Shown here in pieces: positions 1-7,322 of a DNA stretch of 64,000 nt. Positions within the stretch are counted from its first letter, which is position 1. Each line of letters starts with the position of its first letter. The position numbers were made by a program, and so were the translations under genes. The notes under the pieces were generated by a model. It was not told the DNA's origin, searched no databases, and worked only from the letters and a program-made list of their open reading frames with translations. Source of the DNA: DATCMU01 sp036563245 (GTDB lineage Bacteria > Pseudomonadota > Alphaproteobacteria > Rhizobiales > Devosiaceae); NCBI GenBank assembly GCA_036563245.1, contig DATCMU010000029.1:1-64000 (forward strand). Reading direction: 5' to 3'.

Positions 1-152
1 GGATCGAGCGTCGGGCATGGCCACACAACATGGGCCACGAGACCGAGCAGATCACCGAGCTCAACTACGCAAAAATGACCGATGACCAGCGCGACGAGAT
101 CTTCGCCCGTCTCACCGCCCGCGACGACGCAACCGAAGACGACAAGGACCTG
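1..152 (+). repeat. Direct repeat, copy 1 (integrase C-terminal coding)
   Basis: Aligned by eye, bases 1-152 match 3239-3390 with a single C/T difference at base 21. The left limit is unknown because the window starts here. It codes for the end of the recombinase catalytic domain. Confidence 0.9.
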
Positions 153-260
153 TTGCTCCGCTATTACGAACATTGCCTCACTCGGGGAACGCCCGAGTTC
201 GAGGCGGCCGAGGCACTCGCCCACGCTCGGCGGGTGAGGCGGATGGGGAAGGGTGGGTGA
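1..260 (+). CDS. Tyrosine recombinase, C-terminal end (5' cut by window)
   Basis: The window opens inside a tyrosine recombinase gene; reading begins at base 3 and stops at 258-260. The visible part holds the end of the catalytic domain: a histidine in the NMGH segment and, nine residues on, the nucleophilic tyrosine in ELNYAKM. Bases 1-152 match 3239-3390 of the next integrase almost perfectly, with one difference that makes W-P-H here and W-S-H there. After base 152 the two tails diverge completely. The enzyme should cut and rejoin DNA through a phosphotyrosine intermediate. Whether this copy is intact cannot be judged because its N-terminal part lies outside the window. Confidence 0.85.
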   Translation, partial: IERRAWPHNMGHETEQITELNYAKMTDDQRDEIFARLTARDDATEDDKDLLLRYYEHCLTRGTPEFEAAEALAHARRVRRMGKGG

Positions 261-441
261 GCATGGTATCAGCCACAGTGCCGGTGGTCAGCTCGAGTAG
301 ACCGATGTTGTTCAGAGCGAACTTGACGGCAATTGGTGGTTGCTCCAATTGTTCATTGTTTGGGGTTTCATGCGATCCGGGTGGTATTTTTGGACGGTTG
401 ATCGATTGTACTCCGGGCGATTGGTCCAAATTGGCAACGAA

Positions 442-1050
442 ATGAGTTCACCCAAAATGATCGATGATCTAGTCCGGGCGGCAACATACGGTTTTGGGGC
501 GAGTGCCGGACGAGATTTGTATCGCGGCATCCGCAATAGGCCATTTCTCATAGTCCTTTTGATTGTCGTACTCATCCCATGGAGCGTTCGGAGCTTCTTC
601 ACCGGCAGGCATCGCGCTCCGCTAGCCAGGCTCTTCATGAACATCGTGCTCCCCGTCCTTGGCCTCGCGGCAGGGAGTTTGGCGCTGTTCTCATTGTGTG
701 CGATTTTTTTCGACAGCAGCGCAGCAGCGGCCGGATACACGGGCCCATTGCTTGCAATCATTGGACTGTTGGCGCTAGCTGGCTCCGTCTGGGGCCTGCT
801 CGCGGGCGGGCGGCAAAGGCGCGCGCTGGCGGACGAGGCACACAACCGTGCGTTTCTCGAGAAGATTGGCCTGAAGGACGCGGGGCTTGATGAAGGACTA
901 CTGATAGATTCTGAGGGAAATCTCCTGAGGATCAAGGAACGCCTTTCGGATCGCGTTGTTTTGACCGTTTCCGGGAAGCGCGGCAAACGGGCAGTGATCG
1001 GAGTCGAAAATGGAAAATTCACATCCTACTCCGGCATAGTCCAAGCTTAG
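442..1050 (+). CDS. Small membrane protein of unknown function
   Basis: I do not recognise the family. From the ATG at 442 the product has 202 residues. It starts with a short amphipathic segment (MSSPKMIDDLVRAATYGFG) and is followed by three hydrophobic stretches: FLIVLLIVVLIPW, a long one around LFMNIVLPVLGLAAGSLALF, and GPLLAIIGLLALAGSVWGLL. A soluble C-terminal tail of about 70 residues is charged and then beta-rich. The frame is open upstream to a TTG at 340, but those residues look less natural and no start has a convincing ribosome site. It lies between two related integrases and is followed 16 bases later by another membrane-associated gene, so the two are probably co-transcribed cargo. 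Confidence 0.6.
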   Translation: MSSPKMIDDLVRAATYGFGASAGRDLYRGIRNRPFLIVLLIVVLIPWSVRSFFTGRHRAPLARLFMNIVLPVLGLAAGSLALFSLCAIFFDSSAAAAGYTGPLLAIIGLLALAGSVWGLLAGGRQRRALADEAHNRAFLEKIGLKDAGLDEGLLIDSEGNLLRIKERLSDRVVLTVSGKRGKRAVIGVENGKFTSYSGIVQA

Positions 1051-1066
1051 ACGGGCTCTCCACCCA

Positions 1067-2149
1067 ATGCGATTTCTGGCAGTGCTGGAACTCATGGGTC
1101 TGTTGCTGCTGCTGTCAGTAGCCGTTCACAACGCAAAACCGGCGATAGCAACAATTAAGTCTCTGGTGGATTTGAACAGCCCAATCGCGCGGGCGGATTT
1201 CTATGTGAGCACCCTCACGCCTCAAGAGCTGGAAACCCGGATAGCCAAAGCGCTTGAGGAAAACGATAGTGAACTTGCTTCCAGCCTTGAGGAAATTGCT
1301 GTTGAACAGAACATACCTCTTCCGGCGGAGATGCATATACAGATTGCTGCCGCATCCGCATTCAACCCACTTGGAGCAGGCAAGGAATTTGCAACTAGTT
1401 TTTTAACCGGCGATTCAAGTACGACTGCTGGTATGGTTGGGGCTACCATTTCCGAGTTTCTTGCCATAGGGGACGCGAGGACGGTCCTTGTGGAGGGTAC
1501 CAAGGCTGTGCGGGGCGACTCTTACGATGCGCTTGGTCTTGCGCTCTCCGCGTTTGGCGTCGCGAGTACTGCTGGCACAGTCGCCGCCGTGCTGCCGACC
1601 GTAGGGGCTTCTCTTGCTGTTGGCCTTCCATTGAAGTCATCCCTTTCGTTGATCAAGTCGCTTCGCCGAGCCGGAAGGTTTTCCGAGAGAATGTCCGGTG
1701 AATTGACATCGCTCGCCAAGCGCACGATCAACATGACTGCTCTTCGCGATGCCGTCTCCCTCGCGGAGAAACGGGACTTTCGCAAGATGGCCGACCCGTT
1801 GAAGCGTGTCTTCGAACCGGAGACGTTCGTGCGGGTCGGTCGGATGGTCGAAAACACGGTCGAGATTGGCAAGAACAGCGGTGTTTCTGCTGCCAGAAGA
1901 TCGTTGGAACTGGCCGAAAATACGGACGAGTTGGCTCAGTATTCGAAGCTATCCACGGCCAAGAAGGGCAAATATCTTGGATTGCTCAGTCTTGCAGGGC
2001 AGAAGCTTTTGCGTCTCGCAACGAATGGCATGGTGCTTGGTTTGAGGCTGGGTGGTATGCTGTTGTGGTCGGCCGCAAGCCTGCTTCTGGCGATCAGAAT
2101 TGGCTTCAAGTGCGTGAAACTCGGCCGCAGATTGATCAAAGCCGGATAG
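1067..2149 (+). CDS. Membrane-associated protein of unknown function
   Basis: The product has 360 residues. It begins with a hydrophobic segment (LAVLELMGLLLLLSVAV) that could be a signal anchor. A small-residue-rich stretch of Ala, Gly, Ser and Thr at about residues 110-210 contains ALGLALSAFGVASTAG, which could be a glycine-zipper or membrane hairpin. The last 45 residues are hydrophobic and end in basic residues (KCVKLGRRLIKAG). Proteins with a GDSST...GDARTVL...GLALSAFGVA pattern recur in Proteobacteria without known function, as far as I can recall. It follows the previous gene by 16 bases and precedes an integrase. A role as phage-defence or toxin cargo is possible but unproven. Confidence 0.6.
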   Translation: MRFLAVLELMGLLLLLSVAVHNAKPAIATIKSLVDLNSPIARADFYVSTLTPQELETRIAKALEENDSELASSLEEIAVEQNIPLPAEMHIQIAAASAFNPLGAGKEFATSFLTGDSSTTAGMVGATISEFLAIGDARTVLVEGTKAVRGDSYDALGLALSAFGVASTAGTVAAVLPTVGASLAVGLPLKSSLSLIKSLRRAGRFSERMSGELTSLAKRTINMTALRDAVSLAEKRDFRKMADPLKRVFEPETFVRVGRMVENTVEIGKNSGVSAARRSLELAENTDELAQYSKLSTAKKGKYLGLLSLAGQKLLRLATNGMVLGLRLGGMLLWSAASLLLAIRIGFKCVKLGRRLIKAG

Positions 2150-2394
2150 TTGGATGTTGAACAGCGAGGCCGATGCGTCTTTGCCTGCAGATTCTCGGAT
2201 GCCGAGATCACACCGGATGCCTATTTTCCACTGACCCATCACGATCCAATGCGCAGCCTCGTCGGCTGCCGCGGAAAGTCCGCACGGCGTGTTGGACGGA
2301 AACCGGCCCCAACGAAGAGGAAGCGGCAACCCCGGCTGGTATTGGGACAAAGCCGGGTCAAACTCGTCCTGAGGTCAACCCCGAAAACGAGAGT

Positions 2395-3498
2395 GTGATC
2401 CATGCCTACCAGGTCTATGCAGGCCGTTTCGATACCAAAACCCTTGATGCCCACCTGGCTTCGATCCGCGACTTCGAGGGTTTTTGCGAGGGGCGGGCTT
2501 TTGGTTCGGTGACCGAGAAGGTCGCCGGGGCCTATCGCAACGACCTGATCGCACGAGGGGAGGCGGAACTCGGCCGCTCGACCATCCGGCACCGGGCCTC
2601 GCACCTCAGAGCCTTCTTCGCCTGGCTGGTGCAGCAGGACGGGTACCGGCGGATGAACAGGACCATCGGCGACTACTTCCTGCTACCCAAGAGGCTCTCC
2701 GCCAAAACCCTGCAACCGGCCCCCCGCCCGTTCCCGACCAGCGATGAGGTTCATCAACTCCTGACCGGCATGCCGGCACAGACCCTGATAGAGCGCCGGG
2801 ACCGGGCCATCGTTGCGGCGAGCTTTCTGTTCGGAACCCGGGCGAGCGCCACCGCATCCTTGCGTCTTGGTTGTGTGGATGTGGAGAGGCAGAAGGTCTA
2901 TCAGGACGCAACCGTTGTCCGGGTAAAGAACGGCAAGAGCCAGACCACGACATGGTTCCCAAATGTGGATCCGGCCAACGAGATCGTGAGGGCCTGGATC
3001 GAGGAACTGGTCGAACTCGGCTGCGGACCAAACGACGCGCTGTTCCCACCGGACGCCGCGCTCGCCTCGCCAAAACACCTCAAGAAACCCGGCCGCGCAC
3101 CCATCGAGCCCTGGAAGGCCGATCGCGGCATCGGGCGGGCCTTCAGTGTTGGATGCAAGGCTTCAGACCTTCCCGACTTCAATCCGCACTCGGCCCGGCA
3201 CTATCTCAAGTGGCTGGGAGACAGGTGCTGCCGCAGCCGGATCGAGCGTCGGGCATGGTCACACAACATGGGCCACGAGACCGAGCAGATCACCGAGCTC
3301 AACTACGCAAAAATGACCGATGACCAGCGCGACGAGATCTTCGCCCGTCTCACCGCCCGCGACGACGCAACCGAAGACGACAAGGACCTGCTCATTGCCC
3401 TCTACGAATATCGGCTCACTCCGGGTACGCCGGAGTTTGAGCGCGCGCGCCGGCTTGCCAATGCCCGCCAGCGACGGTTGGTCGAGAAAAGTGGGTGA
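2395..3498 (+). CDS. Tyrosine recombinase/phage integrase
   Basis: Site-specific recombinase acting on DNA through a tyrosine nucleophile. From a GTG at 2395 the product has 367 residues. An N-terminal SAM-like core-binding domain (IRDFEGFCEGR to about residue 110) precedes the catalytic domain. Catalytic residues are visible: Arg149 in FGTRAS, a Lys in VRVKNGKS, His265-x-x-Arg268 in HSARHYL, His295 in NMGH and Tyr304 in ELNY. The frame is open to an ATG at 2173, but those 74 residues (many Cys, Pro and Arg) look non-coding, so the shorter start is preferred. Its C-terminal coding part is duplicated at the start of the window. It probably drives mobility of the leftmost part of the island. 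Confidence 0.85.
   Translation: MIHAYQVYAGRFDTKTLDAHLASIRDFEGFCEGRAFGSVTEKVAGAYRNDLIARGEAELGRSTIRHRASHLRAFFAWLVQQDGYRRMNRTIGDYFLLPKRLSAKTLQPAPRPFPTSDEVHQLLTGMPAQTLIERRDRAIVAASFLFGTRASATASLRLGCVDVERQKVYQDATVVRVKNGKSQTTTWFPNVDPANEIVRAWIEELVELGCGPNDALFPPDAALASPKHLKKPGRAPIEPWKADRGIGRAFSVGCKASDLPDFNPHSARHYLKWLGDRCCRSRIERRAWSHNMGHETEQITELNYAKMTDDQRDEIFARLTARDDATEDDKDLLIALYEYRLTPGTPEFERARRLANARQRRLVEKSG
3239..3390 (+). repeat. Direct repeat, copy 2 (integrase C-terminal coding)
   Basis: Matches 1-152 with one mismatch. The copies are 3238 bases apart, so homologous recombination between them would remove the two membrane-protein genes and most of one integrase. Confidence 0.9.
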
Positions 3499-3504
3499 GG
3501 GGGA

Positions 3505-3519
3505 GTGCGCTTGGCGCAC
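3505..3519. other. Perfect short inverted repeat after the integrase
   Basis: GTGCGC-TTG-GCGCAC lies seven bases past the integrase stop. No T-run follows, so it is not a typical intrinsic terminator. It could be part of a recombination site or simply chance. Confidence 0.3.
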
Positions 3520-3709
3520 CAGGGTCGCCAGGAGAAGTGACGATTGGTTGGGTGGGCTCAGGTGAGGGGAGCGGGCAATCACAGGCGACCCAGGCTCGCC
3601 CCACTCCTCATCTGCGAATCTTGCGAGTTGCGGCATTGGATCAGCCGGGATGCGTGCTAGCCTTGTCCAAAGCCGGCAGATTCAGAGATTGACGAACAAG
3701 GACACTTCC

Positions 3710-4315
3710 ATGGCCGATACTCTGCCAAGTGACCAGCATCTGACCGACCGCTTCGAGCGTGCTCTTGTTTACGCCACCCAGATTCACGGCGGGCAGGTGC
3801 GAAAGGGAACCACCGTTCCCTATGTCGCCCATCTCATGGCCGTGTCGGCGACAGTACTGGAATATGGCGGCGACGAGGATCTGGCCATCGCTGGTCTCCT
3901 GCACGATTCCGTCGAGGACCAGGGCGGGCCGGGACGGCTCAAGGACGTTCGCAGCCGCTTTGGCGAACGGGTCGCGAAAGTTGTCGAGGCCTGCTCGGAC
4001 AGCATGGCCGACACCAATTCGGGCGAGAAGAAGAAACCCTGGCGCGAACGCAAGCAGGCCTACATGGCGCATCTGCGCGAGGTCGACGAGGATGTCCTGC
4101 GGGTATCTCTCGCCGACAAGGTCCATAATGCCCGCTCCATCCTGCGCGATCTGCGCAAGGACGATCCCGGGCCGGCCATCTGGAGCCGGTTCAGCCAGCC
4201 CAAATCCGAAACTCTCTGGTACTATCGCGGTCTGGCGAATGCGTTTCGGGAACTGTTGCCGGGGCAGCTTTCCGACGAATTGCACGAGATCGTCGAGGTG
4301 CTCGAGACCGAGTAG
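3710..4315 (+). CDS. HD-domain hydrolase, SpoT/MESH1-like
   Basis: A stand-alone HD phosphohydrolase of 201 residues, resembling the (p)ppGpp hydrolase domain of SpoT and MESH1. Metal-binding motifs are visible: His in PYVAHLMAV, the His-Asp pair in AGLLHDSVED (about residues 63-73) and a later Asp in VSLADKVHNARSIL. No synthetase, TGS or ACT domain follows, which fits small alarmone hydrolases. The ATG at 3710 is chosen because AAGGA lies seven bases upstream; the longer frame from 3650 has no such site. It may cleave a phosphorylated nucleotide; the exact substrate is an inference. It is the first plus-strand gene after the integrase, separated by about 210 bases without a gene. Confidence 0.8.
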   Translation: MADTLPSDQHLTDRFERALVYATQIHGGQVRKGTTVPYVAHLMAVSATVLEYGGDEDLAIAGLLHDSVEDQGGPGRLKDVRSRFGERVAKVVEACSDSMADTNSGEKKKPWRERKQAYMAHLREVDEDVLRVSLADKVHNARSILRDLRKDDPGPAIWSRFSQPKSETLWYYRGLANAFRELLPGQLSDELHEIVEVLETE

Positions 4316-4413
4316 CCGGCTGAACTGCCCCTTGCTATCTACGCACTTCTGGCGCCCTCAGTTTCTGCATTCCCGGGCCGCCCTGTCACTTCATCCATTG
4401 CCCGGAGGTCATT

Positions 4414-5064
4414 TTGAGAAAGCCCGGTTCGGTTTCCACCCTGGCGGATTTCGGTCGGGTCCGCCTGTCGAAGACCTTTTTCATGCGCGATTTTCTTTTC
4501 TCGGATATCGCGGCCATGCATGGCCTCACCAACGTGCCGGATGACCCGGATCTGGCGATTGCCGCGGGTGCGCGGCTCTGTGAGGACCTGCTCGAACCGC
4601 TGCAGGATGCCTTTGGACGCATCGCAATTCGCTCGGCCTACCGCTCAGCGGAAGTGAATGGGTTGGGAAATCGCCTGCAGAAGGAAGGCAAGTCGGGCTA
4701 CAACTGCGCGTCCAATGAAGCCAATTACGCTGGCCACATCTGGGACAGGCGCGATGCTGACGGTCACATGGGCGCCACCGCCTGTGTGGTGGTGCCGAGC
4801 TTCTGGGACCGTTTCCAGCAGCCGGGCGACTGGCAGAAGCTGGCCTGGTGGATCCACGATCACCTGCCCTATTCGTCCCTTGAATTCTTTCCCAAGTACT
4901 GGGCGTTCAACATCAACTGGAACGAAGCACCCAAACGCGAGATCTACAGCCATGTCGCGCCGAAGGGCTACCTGACGCGACCGGGAATGGCAGGCTGGGA
5001 CGAGCGCCACGAAGGAGAGTGGGTCGACTTGGTCACACCGCGTGACGCCTTAGCAGAGTTCTAG
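4414..5064 (+). CDS. Conserved protein, peptidase M15-like
   Basis: The product has 216 residues. The pattern resembles the M15 zinc D-Ala-D-Ala peptidase fold: AIRSAYRSAEVN at about residue 70, a DGHMGATACVVVP segment (the place of the SxHxxGxAxD metal motif) near residue 112, and WWIHDHLPYSSLEFFP near 150 (the place of the second Asp/Glu-x-His motif). The match is by motif spacing only, and the middle motif has Ala-Cys where Ala-x-Asp is usual, so catalytic activity is uncertain. The TTG at 4414 is chosen because GGAGGT lies just upstream; ATG 4483 is the alternative. No signal peptide is seen, arguing against a periplasmic cell-wall enzyme. Confidence 0.6.
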   Translation: MRKPGSVSTLADFGRVRLSKTFFMRDFLFSDIAAMHGLTNVPDDPDLAIAAGARLCEDLLEPLQDAFGRIAIRSAYRSAEVNGLGNRLQKEGKSGYNCASNEANYAGHIWDRRDADGHMGATACVVVPSFWDRFQQPGDWQKLAWWIHDHLPYSSLEFFPKYWAFNINWNEAPKREIYSHVAPKGYLTRPGMAGWDERHEGEWVDLVTPRDALAEF

Positions 5065-5178
5065 CTGCGAGGCCGACAGATCGGGATCGGCTCGGGCCTG
5101 ATATCACGCAATGGCGGAAGTGCGCCGACTGCTGATAGAGGCTTGCCCCCCAGGTTTTCTCGACCGCCAAAATCACAC

Positions 5179-5209
5179 TTGACGGACCAGAGAGTGTCAC
5201 CTATATAGG
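5179..5209 (+). promoter_or_regulatory. Sigma70-type promoter with palindromic -10, XRE gene
   Basis: TTGACG at 5179-5184 and TATATA at 5202-5207 are separated by 17 bases. The predicted transcription start falls on or within a base or two of the ATG at 5214, so the message is probably leaderless; there is no ribosome site before that ATG. The -10 box lies in the perfect 10-bp palindrome CCTATATAGG (5200-5209), extended to GT-N2-CCTATATAGG-N2-AC at 5196-5213. This is a good candidate operator for the regulator encoded immediately downstream. Confidence 0.65.
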
Positions 5210-5213
5210 CAAC

Positions 5214-5594
5214 ATGCAACGTACGAAAACAGACGCTGCTGGTGCGGCTTTTGGAGAGCACATACGCAAGCTTCGTGAGAGGCGGCTGGGGAGCGACCCA
5301 TCCTTCTCGCTCCGGCAAGTCGCCGCGCGCTGCGGCGTGACCGCCGCGTATCTCTCGCGTGTCGAGCGGGGCGAAGTGGCGCCGCCCGGCGAAGCGACAC
5401 TCCTCAGGCTGGCCGATGAACTGGGAGAGGATCCGGACGTGATGCTCGCCCTGGCCGGCAAGATCTCGACGGACCTGCGTTCCACAATTCTCGCCCGCCC
5501 TCAGCTATTTGCCGAGCTGATCCGGGCGATCAAGACAATGCCCGACAATGCCGTGTTGCGCATTGTGAGGGATGTCCGCGACGGCAACTGGTAG
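5214..5594 (+). CDS. XRE-family helix-turn-helix transcriptional regulator
   Basis: A 126-residue DNA-binding protein. The HTH_3 domain covers about residues 14-75: GEHIRKLRERR, then FSLRQVAARCGVTAAYLSRVERGEVAPP, where the second helix and the recognition helix are clear. The C-terminal part (MLALAGKISTDLR, then RPQLFAELIRAIKTMPDNAVLRIVRDVRDGNW) is likely helical and could dimerise. The gene is probably transcribed as a leaderless message from a promoter whose -10 box is palindromic, which suggests autorepression. It is followed 14 bases later by a gene of unknown function, most likely its co-regulated partner. Confidence 0.85.
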   Translation: MQRTKTDAAGAAFGEHIRKLRERRLGSDPSFSLRQVAARCGVTAAYLSRVERGEVAPPGEATLLRLADELGEDPDVMLALAGKISTDLRSTILARPQLFAELIRAIKTMPDNAVLRIVRDVRDGNW

Positions 5595-5608
5595 AAGGAA
5601 TGTCGCCA

Positions 5609-6661
5609 ATGCCTACACTCGAAAACGATCGTCTTGTCTTCCGGTTTCCGCAAATCGAACAAGATGCGTGCTTCTCGATCGACTTTCAGCGCACGTTGCG
5701 GATCCCGGATACCCAAAGGACCTATTCCCTGCCACCAGGCCTCGGCACGTTTCCCCTGCGGCACGTCGAAGATCACGCCGACAATCTTCCCCCGCAAACG
5801 ACCAGTCGCGGTGGGGTCATCCTGCCCATGTGGCAGGCCGAGGCCATGTGGCTGAGTTTTCGAAACGAAGGTCCCGAATGGGGGCTTCAATTCCCGGTGG
5901 CGGTCAAGGTGGCGGCCGGCAAGATCAACGCGGTGACCGGAGAGGGTTGGCGATCCGGGCTTCATCGAGAGCCTCAGGATTATGTGGTTTCGCCGGAGCA
6001 GCCATGGCTTGATGGCTTTGCCGTCGAGAAAGGCGTCATCCGCCAGTTTGTGGCGATGCCGCTCGGCGACGGTTATTCTGTGGAAGAGCAACTGACTGGC
6101 GAAGCCGAATGGGGCGGCCTGCAGATTCTTGTCGTGCCGCTCAAGACCAGGGTCTGGCAGGCGAAACGTCGCGCTTGGGAAGAACAGCGGAAGCGGAGGG
6201 GAGAGCATGGTTCGACGCTCATGGAGGAGGCATCAATCCGCTTCATGGCGTGCGAATCAATGGGACTGGCTGCCGGCGGGCGGATGCGGCAGTCCATTTA
6301 TCCGGACCCGTTCACCATCGAGGACTGGGATATCGCTGCAGCCGAGCGCGTGTTCATCACGTTGCTGCACGCAAGGGACTGGAAGGGGATTACTGGCGAG
6401 GCAGCTCCGAACGAGCCGCCGAATGCAAAGGATTACAGCAGCATGGACCTGCCCTGGTTCGACTACTACGGCAAGGACCAGGCTGCGCTTCCGGGAGGTG
6501 CTGCACTAGGCGGCATCAAGTCCGTCGCAAACTTGTTCCAGGGCATGACCGGCGCAAAGCTGCCGAACTCGGGAGACGTCGAGACGGGTGCACCGAAGGC
6601 TCTCGGGCCTGGCGCCCAAGGTCCACGTCCGGTCCGGACCTTGGGACTCTGGGATGAGTAG
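5609..6661 (+). CDS. Conserved protein of unknown function, partner of XRE regulator
   Basis: The product has 350 residues from ATG 5609. That ATG has GAAGGA nine bases upstream, whereas ATG 5600 lies directly on this site. No enzyme motif is recognised. Visible features are an N-terminal beta-rich part ending in GGVILPMWQAEAMWLSF, a middle segment VVPLKTRVWQAKRRAWEEQRKRR, then AAGGRMRQSIYPDPFTIEDWD and VFITLLHARDWKGITGEAAP. The C-terminus is Gly/Pro/Ala-rich and probably disordered. I recall unannotated homologues with the GGRMRQ...YPDP and TGE.P motifs in actinobacteria and proteobacteria, but no function. Its pairing with an XRE regulator fits a regulated accessory or stress gene. Confidence 0.65.
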   Translation: MPTLENDRLVFRFPQIEQDACFSIDFQRTLRIPDTQRTYSLPPGLGTFPLRHVEDHADNLPPQTTSRGGVILPMWQAEAMWLSFRNEGPEWGLQFPVAVKVAAGKINAVTGEGWRSGLHREPQDYVVSPEQPWLDGFAVEKGVIRQFVAMPLGDGYSVEEQLTGEAEWGGLQILVVPLKTRVWQAKRRAWEEQRKRRGEHGSTLMEEASIRFMACESMGLAAGGRMRQSIYPDPFTIEDWDIAAAERVFITLLHARDWKGITGEAAPNEPPNAKDYSSMDLPWFDYYGKDQAALPGGAALGGIKSVANLFQGMTGAKLPNSGDVETGAPKALGPGAQGPRPVRTLGLWDE

Positions 6662-7103
6662 AGCGCGTCAGGACCCTAGGTGCCAACATGGGGGCGCTGG
6701 GCGTGGTAAGGGCCCCTCCGTCTGTGCCCAGGATCGCGCGGAAAGTGCTCGGTGGGGAGAGTGAGGCCGACTGATCGAACTAGCGAATTATCGTACGGAC
6801 AGGGCGTCGATGCTCCAGAACATTGAAATGCGGCACCAAGCCTGACCATTATTGACACCCACAAGTGATATTGACGAATCTGCAACCGAGAGCGACGATT
6901 TCGCAATCGGCTGCGCATACTTAGAAATTTGAGGGCCCATGTGGGACATTGGCGGAAGCGTTCTCTATTCCGCGACCGATCTGATGTGGTGCATGGGCTG
7001 TGCCAATGCGACCGTCCTCAACCTCAGTCGCATGAGCGGCCAAAGGCCGGGACACGGCAAGGACAATCAGGGCGATATGTTGTTGTAGGAGCTGGGATGA
7101 TCG
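6662..7103. other. Non-coding stretch of about 440 bases, no gene seen
   Basis: Between the unknown 350-aa gene and the helicase remnant I see no ORF with convincing codon use, no tRNA and no strong terminator. It is likely the scar left by deletion of most of an SF1 helicase gene whose end survives at 7104-7322. Confidence 0.5.
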
Positions 7104-7322
7104 GTGTGCCCCGTCTCGATGGCCGCGTCATCGCCAGCGGAAACGCCGCGTGGCATGGACTTGCCGTTCTCCCTCAACCGGATCAACGTGGCGGTGTCGC
7201 GCGCATTGGGGTTGGCGTTGCTCTTCGGCGCGCCGCGTCTGCGCGAGGCGAAATGCGAGACGGTCGAGCAGATGCAGCTGGTGAACACGCTCTGCGCGTT
7301 GCCTGAATTTGGAGATTTTTGA
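7104..7322 (+). pseudogene. C-terminal remnant of an SF1 helicase/nuclease (TM0106-like)
   Basis: About 60 residues match the end of superfamily 1 helicases of the TM0106/RecB-like family: SSPAETPRGMDLPFSLNR, then INVAVSRALGLALLFGAP (helicase motif VI region), then CETVEQMQLVNTLCAL. No other helicase motif is found upstream, so only the 3' end of the gene survives. The remnant stop codon (7320-7322) touches the mcrB-like ATG, and its last codons carry the ribosome site GGAG used by that gene. A related fragment lies at 32826-32886. The reading frame is not expected to be translated from its own start. Confidence 0.7.

Noticed and set aside
2173..2394. N-terminal 74 residues of the long integrase frame
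   Set aside because: Composition looks non-coding and the recognisable core-binding domain begins only after the GTG at 2395; a short decayed element here cannot be excluded.
2150..2394. Possible insertion-sequence remnant before the second integrase
   Set aside because: No inverted repeats or transposase motif could be identified.
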